From the IMG/VR virus record IMGVR_UViG_3300008116_000485, positions 1 through 29,894 of that record: a stretch of DNA of 29,894 nt. One strand, given 5' to 3'. How positions within the stretch are numbered: the stretch's first letter is position 1; each line of letters begins with the position of its first letter. Shown here piece after piece: positions 24,834 to 29,894 of this stretch. Below the pieces are notes generated by a model. The model saw only the letters and a list, made by a program, of their open reading frames with translations. It had not been told where the DNA came from and did not search any database. Source of the stretch: a virus. The position numbers were made by a program, and so were the translations under genes.

Positions 24834-25055
24834 TTACTTATTCTTAACAGTCTTCTTTGTAACCTTCTTAGGGGTATCCGAAGGAGCAGGTTGTGACGGA
24901 ATCGTGGTGCTCAATTCAGCGATTCGGAACTTGGCGGTAGACTTCCAAGAATTCTTGGTTCGATCAGATGCCCATTCATATGTCTTACCCTTTGAGACCA
25001 ATTCTGCGATCTCGGCTTCTGACTTAGCATTTTTGATTTGTTCTCGTAGACCCAT
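24834..25055 (-). CDS. Small basic protein, unknown function
   Basis: A 73-residue protein, MGLREQIKNAKSEAEIAELV at the start, with an amphipathic helix at 5-20 and a Lys-rich end (KKVTKKTVKNK). Residues 25-45 (YEWASDRTKNSWKSTAKFRIA) are helical with Trp and Arg, suited to binding nucleic acid or a protein. It lies six bases after the 59-residue gene and before a strong terminator, so both share the transcript that starts at the sigma70-like promoter near 25300. I do not recognise the family. Confidence 0.75.
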   Translation of the reverse strand: MGLREQIKNAKSEAEIAELVSKGKTYEWASDRTKNSWKSTAKFRIAELSTTIPSQPAPSDTPKKVTKKTVKNK

Positions 25056-25061
25056 AACAAT

Positions 25062-25241
25062 TTACCAGATACGATGTTTCTTTTCGTCCTTTTCAACGAC
25101 AGCAACAACTGACCCATCAGGCCAACGTTTGATGACAGACTTCCAATGTTCCAACTCTTGCGTGGCCTCGGCTGGAGAGTCGTACTCCAGATCTGACACA
25201 CGTAGACCACTACGAACAACTACATACTTCTTCTTTTCCAT
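25062..25241 (-). CDS. Small protein, 59 residues, unknown function
   Basis: Direct translation from ATG 25241 gives MEKKKYVVVRSGLRVSDLEY, then DSPAEATQELEHWKSVIKRW and PDGSVVAVVEKDEKKHRIW. It reads as a compact alpha/beta fold: strand YVVVRS, helix PAEATQELEHWKSVI, strand SVVAVVEKD. The codon pattern and conserved-looking layout support it as a real gene. The overlapping 102-residue open frame on the same strand is low in structure and is rejected. It is the first gene after the sigma70-like promoter at 25292-25319. No known function. Confidence 0.75.
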   Translation of the reverse strand: MEKKKYVVVRSGLRVSDLEYDSPAEATQELEHWKSVIKRWPDGSVVAVVEKDEKKHRIW

Positions 25242-25291
25242 AAGTATAACTTAGTTTATTTGTTAATGTTTAGACTGCAACTTACACGATC

Positions 25292-25319
25292 AGAATACCA
25301 CACAACTTACAAATGTCAA
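25292..25319 (-). promoter_or_regulatory. Sigma70-like promoter for the small-gene pair
   Basis: Coding strand TTGACA, 16 bases, TATTCT, about 50 bases before ATG 25241. The -35 is perfect and the -10 matches at four of six positions. This contrasts with the TATTTATA/T class and suggests early expression by host polymerase. Confidence 0.6.
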
Positions 25320-25326
25320 CTACTTT

Positions 25327-25635
25327 TTACCAGTATCTATGATTTTCACGCACCACTTCGTAACCATCTCGTTCTGACAAGTGCCAATTACGAACGGTTC
25401 TACCCAACTCGTCTTTGGTTTCCAACTCATCTGGCACAGAAAGAACACGAAGATCAGCACCCTCACCATTCACACGTTCTTGAAGAAACTCAACGACATC
25501 AATGAGTTTCTGGAGAGTTCGATCTTCATACGCATAAAATGAATACGGCTCCGTCACTCCAAGCATATCACATGCTTCAGGTGACAATTTATACCCACAG
25601 TCTGGTCCTTTAGATCTATTTACGACGATTTTCAT
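25327..25635 (-). CDS. Conserved-looking small phage protein
   Basis: A 102-residue protein beginning MKIVVNRSKGPDCGYKLSPE. The form M-K-I-V-x-N-R, then a C/G-rich turn, then L-S-x-E-A, is shared by a widespread small phage protein family of unknown function; a match to that family is my recollection, not a search. The middle has an acidic helix, LQKLIDVVEFLQERVNGEGADLR. The end contains DELETKDELGRTVRNW. It lies alone between the sigma70-like promoter and the Lys-rich protein gene, with a TATTTATT element three bases before its ATG. Confidence 0.75.
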   Translation of the reverse strand: MKIVVNRSKGPDCGYKLSPEACDMLGVTEPYSFYAYEDRTLQKLIDVVEFLQERVNGEGADLRVLSVPDELETKDELGRTVRNWHLSERDGYEVVRENHRYW

Positions 25636-25638
25636 GAC

Positions 25639-25646
25639 AATAAATA
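25639..25646 (-). promoter_or_regulatory. Candidate phage promoter octamer TATTTATT
   Basis: TATTTATT ends three bases before ATG 25635, the shortest spacing of the set. Confidence 0.4.
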
Positions 25647-25661
25647 TTGTATAAAAACACT

Positions 25662-26078
25662 TTATGTCTGGAATTTATACATTCCTCCTTCTGGGTGTAT
25701 CGCAACACTATCATAGTAAAAATACTGCATAGTCTCGTAATTGGCATTATATACCATGACTCCTCCATTTGGCCAACTTGGTTCTCCTGCTCTATGCGTC
25801 TTATACAAATAAATTTTGTAAAAATCAGGATATCTGGCAACTAAAAGTCTAGTTCCCTTGGCAGTAAAATTATCTACCTTGTGCGTGGCATCAACATCAT
25901 TAAACACCCAGTGAGTTACATTTGATGTGGGTGAAACAACTCGTTGAGTACATTTAAAGTATTTACTGCCACCGCCGTCTTCAACATCTTGAACCACTTT
26001 CTTTGTAGCCTTTGATTGCTTTTTGGCTACAACCTTTTTTGGATTCTTTTCCTCTTTATTTTTCGATTTGGTTTTCAT
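25662..26078 (-). CDS. Lys-rich N-terminal protein of unknown function
   Basis: A 138-residue protein. Residues 1-33 are Lys/Glu/Ser-rich and probably disordered (MKTKSKNKEEKNPKKVVAKK). A small beta-domain follows at 37-138: YFKCTQRVVSPTSNVTHWVF, then a repeat-like TRLLVARYPDFYKIYLYK segment and a terminal YFYYDSVAIHPEGGMYKF strand. The Tyr/Phe-rich pattern suggests a structural beta-barrel or sandwich. The start overlaps the GT2 stop by one base, so it is likely cotranscribed with it. No function is recognised. Confidence 0.65.
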   Translation of the reverse strand: MKTKSKNKEEKNPKKVVAKKQSKATKKVVQDVEDGGGSKYFKCTQRVVSPTSNVTHWVFNDVDATHKVDNFTAKGTRLLVARYPDFYKIYLYKTHRAGEPSWPNGGVMVYNANYETMQYFYYDSVAIHPEGGMYKFQT

Positions 26079-27379
26079 TAAGATGTCAGTTTAGAAAAAA
26101 CTTCATAGTTAATCTTTATACGTTCATGTTCATATTCTGGTGCTAAGTGTAAATTATCAATCATCTGTTTACAAGTTATTTTAGCTTCTTCATAGTATCC
26201 TAACTTATATGCAGCAAACGAATGTAAATCTAACAGTGAATATCCAGTATCAGGATAACAAGCACTCTCAACCAAAAAATTACGATGTTGGGTTACATTT
26301 ACATTTCGGTTTTTCATAGCAAGACTAGTATACAAATACACCATCTTCTCATTTTCAGTGACATGAAAGTGATTTGCCAAATGATATAATCCTTCATTTC
26401 TAAGAGGATCAAACTCGTAACTTTTTACCAAATATTTTATACCCTCGGATACATCAATATATCGTAAATGCATAAGACCAATGTAAACAATAGCAACGTA
26501 AGCCATTTGATTGACGTAATTAAACGCCCTCAAATTATCATGATCATAACATTTAGCAAAATTAGTGTCGTCATCAATGTTCATCGCTAATTTCAAATAC
26601 TTCTTATAGTAGAATATTCCACGTCTGGCCATTTCTGCTTCGTGATCTTTTCCAAAAAATAGTTTGGTTTTTCCATTACGACAATCCTCCAAAAAATCAA
26701 TATATGATTTTGCTAAATACCAAACATAATATGCATCCAAATTATAATCCAAATGTGATCTATCTTTTGGTTCATATTTCATAACCTGTTGTTCCAACTC
26801 AATAGAATCTACATAGTACTTATGTGGATTTTGCCATGTCGCTCCACCCGGCAACATTATCTGTCTGAATGACTTAGACAACTCATATCTACGCCAATCT
26901 TGACGTGATTTACGAAGCAAAACCTCATGACGTTTACTAAGAGAATATTCCCAATCGATGTCAGCTTTCCACATCCACGGTCTAGTCAAAACCACATCTC
27001 TGTTAGCAGATTCAGCGTGAACATAAATTTCATCGCCACGTCGTAGTTCTTCCCAATCAAAATCTTCATCAACTTCTAAGATTTCATCCGCATCTAATCT
27101 CAAAACATATTCACATCCATGATTGGATTCTGCACACTTTTGTAATGCGTGATTTCGATTGTAGCCAGGATATTGCCATGGTTCAAAATATAAAACGCCG
27201 GGAATGTTCTTTTCTTTGAAAAAATTCTCAATGATTGATTGAGTACCATCTGTAGACCCGTTATCTTGAATTACCCAATAATCGATATATTTGTATGCAG
27301 ATTCTAACATTCTAAGAATGATTTTTGACTCATTCTTTACCATTGCGTTTAATACAATTTTAACAGTACGTTGCTTCAT
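26078..27379 (-). CDS. GT2-family glycosyltransferase
   Basis: A 433-residue protein starting MKQRTVKIVLNAMVKNESK. A longer form from ATG 27442 adds 21 residues, but that stretch is the terminator of the upstream gene, so the ATG at 27379 is chosen. The N-terminal domain is a GT-A fold of family GT2: IVLNAMVKNESKII, then WVIQDNGSTDGTQ at 35-47 and YVLRLDADEILEVDED at 91-106, where D-A-D is the metal-binding DxD motif. After about residue 200 comes a long helical C-terminal region with TPR-like segments. It joins three other sugar- or sulfate-transfer genes in this half of the window. Acceptor unknown. Confidence 0.88.
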   Translation of the reverse strand: MKQRTVKIVLNAMVKNESKIILRMLESAYKYIDYWVIQDNGSTDGTQSIIENFFKEKNIPGVLYFEPWQYPGYNRNHALQKCAESNHGCEYVLRLDADEILEVDEDFDWEELRRGDEIYVHAESANRDVVLTRPWMWKADIDWEYSLSKRHEVLLRKSRQDWRRYELSKSFRQIMLPGGATWQNPHKYYVDSIELEQQVMKYEPKDRSHLDYNLDAYYVWYLAKSYIDFLEDCRNGKTKLFFGKDHEAEMARRGIFYYKKYLKLAMNIDDDTNFAKCYDHDNLRAFNYVNQMAYVAIVYIGLMHLRYIDVSEGIKYLVKSYEFDPLRNEGLYHLANHFHVTENEKMVYLYTSLAMKNRNVNVTQHRNFLVESACYPDTGYSLLDLHSFAAYKLGYYEEAKITCKQMIDNLHLAPEYEHERIKINYEVFSKLTS

Positions 27380-27410
27380 AACAATTCCAACATAACTACA
27401 TTTCAAAAAC

Positions 27411-27436
27411 AAAAAACCACAAACTTTCGTTTGTGG
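27411..27436 (-). terminator. Intrinsic terminator after the 75-residue coiled-coil gene
   Basis: Coding-strand stem CCACAAAC / GTTTGTGG, eight pairs with a GAAA loop, then TTTTTT. It lies 23 bases after the stop at 27460 and within the 5' extension of the GT2 frame. Confidence 0.92.
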
Positions 27437-27459
27437 CTTCATGTATTATGAACTATAAA

Positions 27460-27687
27460 TTATCCATCCATTTCAATTGTATCAGATTGAGGCAACACTC
27501 CGATATCCGACAAAGGCAACCCTCCAGCATCCTCTACAACCGCTTTGATTTCACTTTCCAACTCTTTGATACGTTCCTTATATCCAGCTGCTACGTCCTT
27601 GAAATCCTTCTTAGTATGCAACAACTTTTCTGTAAGTTCGTAAACTTTCTTTTGTGCTTCTAGCTTTGACAATTTAATGTTACTCAT
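27460..27687 (-). CDS. Small coiled-coil protein
   Basis: A 75-residue protein with a coiled coil over residues 5-52 (LSKLEAQKKVYELTEKLLHT, then KERIKELESEIKAVVED). It ends in a Gly/Pro/Ser/Leu segment. It is probably a structural or scaffold helper that dimerises. It stands alone between the divergent plus-strand gene and a strong terminator. Its ATG at 27687 is about 13 bases from the octamer shared with the plus-strand gene. I do not recognise the family. Confidence 0.75.
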   Translation of the reverse strand: MSNIKLSKLEAQKKVYELTEKLLHTKKDFKDVAAGYKERIKELESEIKAVVEDAGGLPLSDIGVLPQSDTIEMDG

Positions 27688-27699
27688 AGTTCGTATACA

Positions 27700-27707
27700 T
27701 ATTTATT
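27700..27707 (+). promoter_or_regulatory. Candidate phage promoter octamer between divergent genes
   Basis: TATTTATT lies five bases before the plus-strand ATG 27713, the same arrangement as on the minus strand. Read on the minus strand the same bases are AATAAATA, so the minus gene would need another element. Confidence 0.45.
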
Positions 27708-27712
27708 GTTGC

Positions 27713-27931
27713 ATGAAAGAAGTAACTTTTCACGATATAAATATTAAGGATCACCATATCACAATTTGGGCAAACCAATTTATCATATTGAGACATCCTG
27801 AAAAGTGTGACCTTTACGAAGACGATCATTGCCGTGAATCTATGTTAAACTATTTGGAGAAAGAAGGTTACATAGATCCAAATAAATGCAACTGTTTGGT
27901 CGTGGACAGTTACATTGACTTCGAACCATAA
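27713..27931 (+). CDS. Lone plus-strand small gene, unknown function
   Basis: The only convincing plus-strand gene. ATG 27713 gives 72 residues, MKEVTFHDINIKDHHITIWA, then a Cys/His/Asp-rich middle (HPEKCDLYEDDHCRESML) and an end NCLVVDSYIDFEP. A longer start at 27677 would run through the promoter octamer and the neighbouring start, so it is not used. Three cysteines and several histidines could bind metal. It reads toward the tmRNA terminator and is divergent from the coiled-coil gene, so it may be an early or regulatory gene. No family is recognised. Confidence 0.7.
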   Translation: MKEVTFHDINIKDHHITIWANQFIILRHPEKCDLYEDDHCRESMLNYLEKEGYIDPNKCNCLVVDSYIDFEP

Positions 27932-27932
27932 C

Positions 27933-27956
27933 AAAAACCCCGAGCATAGCCCGGGG
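27933..27956 (-). terminator. Terminator after the tmRNA (possibly bidirectional)
   Basis: On the minus strand CCCCGGGC pairs with GCTCGGGG through one G-U, with a TAT loop, then TTTTTG. It ends the tmRNA transcript 14 bases after its CCA. On the plus strand it also follows the small gene stop at 27931, but has one A-C mismatch and fewer T residues. Confidence 0.9.
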
Positions 27957-27969
27957 TTATAATGTAAAA

Positions 27970-28354
27970 TGGTGGACGTGGCGCGAGTCGAACGCGCGTC
28001 TTCAAACATCGTTATACATCAGACTACACGCTTATCTGTTTTTCAATACAATGGTTGTAAATCTAAAACATCAAACTTTACATCAAGGTTGTTCAGTAAG
28101 ATTTAAACAATAAACCCGAACATTTTATTGTCTAGCCTGATAGTTTACACCTTCCACAATTATCAGACATCATTGTGAAAGATGTGCAGCACTTAGGCTG
28201 CGAGTGCGACTTCCTTACGTGAAGTAAAGTTGTAGCTGATTACCTTGCTCTTCTTAGTAGCAGTTAATTTTTTGATAGATGATTAAAGAGGCCAACTATC
28301 GTCCTCTACGTGCCTAACATACACTAATCTTTGAATCGAGACCAGTACACGCCC
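27970..28354 (-). ncRNA. ssrA: tmRNA (complete)
   Basis: This rescues stalled ribosomes by acting as alanyl-tRNA and then as a short mRNA. The 5' end GGGCGTG pairs with CACGTCC before A-CCA, giving a seven-pair acceptor stem with one G-U. The T arm is GCGCG-TTCGACT-CGCGC and the D-like region CTGGTCTCGATTC matches the tmRNA consensus. Pseudoknots are visible: one with AGAGG/CCTCT and GATAG/CTATC just before the reading frame, one with CTGATA/TATCAG, one with ACAATAAA/TTTATTGT and TGTTC/GAACA; a fourth is possible. The tag frame runs 28261 down to 28193, 22 codons starting A-T-K-K-S and ending E-V-A-L-A-A before TAA. A host protein SmpB would be needed. A TATTTATA element lies 16 bases before the 5' end and a terminator follows. 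Confidence 0.96.
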
Positions 28355-28370
28355 ATGAAAAAGAACTAAT

Positions 28371-28378
28371 TATAAATA
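28371..28378 (-). promoter_or_regulatory. Candidate promoter octamer of the tmRNA
   Basis: TATTTATA 16 bases before the mature tmRNA 5' end, the distance left after RNase P trims a short leader. As the gene is noncoding, this is the best evidence that the octamer class acts in transcription and not translation. Confidence 0.6.
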
Positions 28379-29015
28379 TCAGATAAACTCTCTTGAGTAT
28401 CCAAATTCATTGAACACATCTTCGTATATTTCCCACACAAAGTCAAGTTGTTTCTGTGTGTAGTAGCTTTTATAATCCGTCATAGAAATATTGTTTGCAT
28501 CTCTACGCAAGTCAAACTTCAAATTTCTATTTTCTACACAACCTTCGGAGGTATAATTATTGACTTTAATCCAAGATTCTACAATGGAATTTGTGACGGG
28601 ATCGTCAAAATTAATAAACTTAACCTTACGTAAGTCTTCAACTAAATGTTCTACACGTACATACAAATCGGGTTTACGTGGATATCTTAGAATATCATGC
28701 TCTTCTGTATTTTTAGTTAATGCCCTCAAATAGTCGTCGAATGGCAATTCGATAATGAGATCGCCCGTTTTTGGGTCTTGTTTAAAATGACGTAAATGCC
28801 ATGTAGATAAAACTTTGGCATAAGGGTTACGGATATTACATATTACAGTGTAATCACTTGCGTTTGGAGGTACACCAATGTGTATGTTCTTGAGTCAATG
28901 GAACGTTTAACATCGCATTGTAAAACTTGTAGTAAGCGAGAATTTCGGCTACTGATCTACTAGCGGTTCGTGTAGGTAACCACCATATAACCTTTAATGC
29001 GTCGTTAACATTCAT
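28379..29015 (-). pseudogene. Frameshifted sulfotransferase
   Basis: A PAPS-dependent sulfotransferase-like gene broken into two frames. From ATG 29015 the first frame gives MNVNDALKVIWWLPTRTASR, where PTRTASRS at 14-21 is the 5'-phosphosulfate loop. It stops at 28854-28856. The second frame, open from 28894, holds the 3'-phosphate site region DYTVICNIRNPYAKVLSTW and the end DYKSYYTQKQLDFVWEIYED of phage sulfotransferases. The frames overlap at 28857-28894; removing one base there, near 28878-28884, gives EHTH-GVPPNASDY, which fits the family. The whole would be about 211 residues. Either the gene is decayed, the assembly has one extra base, or a +1 shift is used. The start is one base after the stop of the next glycosyltransferase. 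Confidence 0.75.
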
Positions 29016-29016
29016 A

Positions 29017-29778
29017 TTATTTGTAAAACTTTTTGTAAGGGTGAACTATTTTTGATCTAATGTTTGTTTTACCAAGAATATACAAATCATTTTGATATTC
29101 GTAGGTGTTATCCAAATAAAATGGTAGATTCAACGATAAAATATAATCCTGATACCATGTCATTTTATATGTCCAAAGCCCAACAGGCTCGTCGTAGATT
29201 TTTTTGATTTGATATATCGTGGAGATGAACTTATCCCAATTATTAAATATGCGGGTAAAGAAATTTTTATTGTATATAAATCCCCCACCACCAACCAATA
29301 TATCCAAAAATTGACGCTTTGTACATACGTTATATTGATTATACAACCTAATCATTCTTGGAAGAATAAAGTCTCTCAGAGGTTCATTTCCATAAAAATA
29401 GAATGACCACATGGGAACTATATTAGAAATCAAAATTGCATTATCAGTATCAATCATTAATTGATCTGTAACCAAACAATCAGATTCTAAATTTATGTAG
29501 TAATTTTCTTTTATAAGTTGCGCACAATTGAAAAATCGATGCAAATATTTTAAAGGAATATCAATATTTTCAGAAGCAGGATATCCAATTTTTTCGTGAT
29601 AAATTACCGATGTACAATTATAGTCTTTGCAGATTTGATTTATATTATGTACAATACCATCTGTATATATTACGATGCTTGATTGTGGATTGTTTTTTCG
29701 AAACGATTTAATCATTTCGATTCCAGATTCTAACTGTTCTTCGTACAGTACTGTTAATGCCCCCACTGGTTGTAACAT
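29017..29778 (-). CDS. Putative glycosyltransferase, GT-A-like
   Basis: A 253-residue protein starting MLQPVGALTVLYEEQLESGI. A longer open frame from 29826 runs into the tRNA gene, so ATG 29778 is taken, four bases after the tRNA CCA. The N-terminal part resembles a GT-A nucleotide-sugar transferase: ALTVLYEEQLESGIEMIKSF, then SSIVIYTDGIV, and INLESDCLVTD at about 95-105, where E-S-D stands at the usual DxD site. The rest has repeated aromatic strands and a C-terminal KIVHPYKKFYK. Its neighbours are the broken sulfotransferase and tRNA-Gly. The family is not certain, so the function is inferred. Confidence 0.7.
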   Translation of the reverse strand: MLQPVGALTVLYEEQLESGIEMIKSFRKNNPQSSIVIYTDGIVHNINQICKDYNCTSVIYHEKIGYPASENIDIPLKYLHRFFNCAQLIKENYYINLESDCLVTDQLMIDTDNAILISNIVPMWSFYFYGNEPLRDFILPRMIRLYNQYNVCTKRQFLDILVGGGGFIYNKNFFTRIFNNWDKFISTIYQIKKIYDEPVGLWTYKMTWYQDYILSLNLPFYLDNTYEYQNDLYILGKTNIRSKIVHPYKKFYK

Positions 29779-29782
29779 ATTT

Positions 29783-29856
29783 TGGAGCGGGTAGCCGGAA
29801 TCGAACCGGCACATCGACCTTGGCAAGGTTGCAGGCTACCACTACATCATACCCGC
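29783..29856 (-). tRNA. tRNA-Gly (anticodon GCC)
   Basis: A 74-base tRNA with the CCA encoded. Acceptor stem GCGGGTA/TACCCGC has seven pairs, the T arm is GCCGG-TTCGATT-CCGGC, and the anticodon loop TTGCCAA centres on GCC. The D stem has a mismatch and a G-U, and the anticodon stem has one A-C mismatch, so it is degenerate but probably usable. GGC/GGT glycine codons match its specificity. Confidence 0.93.
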
Positions 29857-29894
29857 GCTCTCTGATTGAAAATATATAGTATTTGATTTACTAT

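Noticed and set aside
24911-25219. Open frame of 102 codons on the minus strand
   Set aside because: Low-structure composition. It overlaps the 59- and 73-residue genes, which have better start context and protein-like sequence in other frames.
27380-27442. N-terminal 21-codon extension of the GT2 gene
   Set aside because: It covers the hairpin and T-run of the preceding terminator; the family motif starts just after ATG 27379.
29779-29826. Upstream 16-codon extension of the GT-A-like gene
   Set aside because: It lies inside tRNA-Gly. ATG 29778 is used.
1-29894. CRISPR array, insertion sequence, integrase or attachment site
   Set aside because: No regular direct repeats with spacers, no transposase or integrase motifs, and no duplicated tRNA end were seen.

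Overview
The window is part of a large, AT-rich tailed-phage genome of the T4-like myovirus type. The reasons are a baseplate block holding a gp25-like wedge protein next to a gp6/J-like wedge protein and a gpV/gp5-like spike, a sigma factor resembling the T4 late factor gp55, PhoH, a phage small heat-shock protein, a tRNA and a tmRNA, all in tightly packed genes with overlapping ends. Nearly everything is on the minus strand, so transcription runs from high to low coordinates. The host cannot be fixed from the sequence. Many start codons lack a clear Shine-Dalgarno sequence and sit after AT-rich leaders, which would fit a Bacteroidetes-like host, but this is only an inference.

Layout by region, low to high coordinates. 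(1) 1-17232 is the tail and baseplate operon, read right to left: small helical protein, spike with an OB-like domain and His motif, small helical protein, gp25-like, gp6-like, a split DNRLRE protein, a PA14 protein, a 1424-residue tail protein, two structural proteins, a 927-residue PKD/LRR adhesin and the start of a further FG-GAP-like protein. (2) 17308-20339 carries the sigma factor, two membrane proteins (one with an EF-hand-like tail), a 45-residue acidic protein and an Hsp20 chaperone. (3) 20472-23104 is an HD-hydrolase plus two glycosyltransferase-like genes. (4) 23154-25635 carries an IPT/TIG protein, PhoH and several small conserved-looking genes, two of them (45 and 59 residues, counting the one in region 2) found only by direct translation. 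(5) 25662-29856 carries a GT2 glycosyltransferase, a coiled-coil protein, one lone plus-strand gene, a complete tmRNA, a frameshifted sulfotransferase, another glycosyltransferase-like gene and tRNA-Gly(GCC).

Regulation is partly readable. Five intrinsic terminators separate transcription units, and three of them (17260, 19801, 24778) are followed at once by an AT-rich octamer, TATTTATA/T on the coding strand, just before the next gene. The same octamer precedes the tmRNA and other unit starts. It is the exact reverse complement of the T4 late-promoter core in its TATTTATA form, and is a candidate promoter for the encoded sigma factor. Two other starts have sigma70-like -35/-10 boxes instead, suggesting an early/late division.

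The most interesting items are the complete phage tmRNA with an unusually long 22-residue tag, the DNRLRE domain split across two frames at a TTC-TGA-T site that looks like a +1 frameshift signal, the TATTTATA/T unit-start motif, and the +1-frameshifted sulfotransferase.
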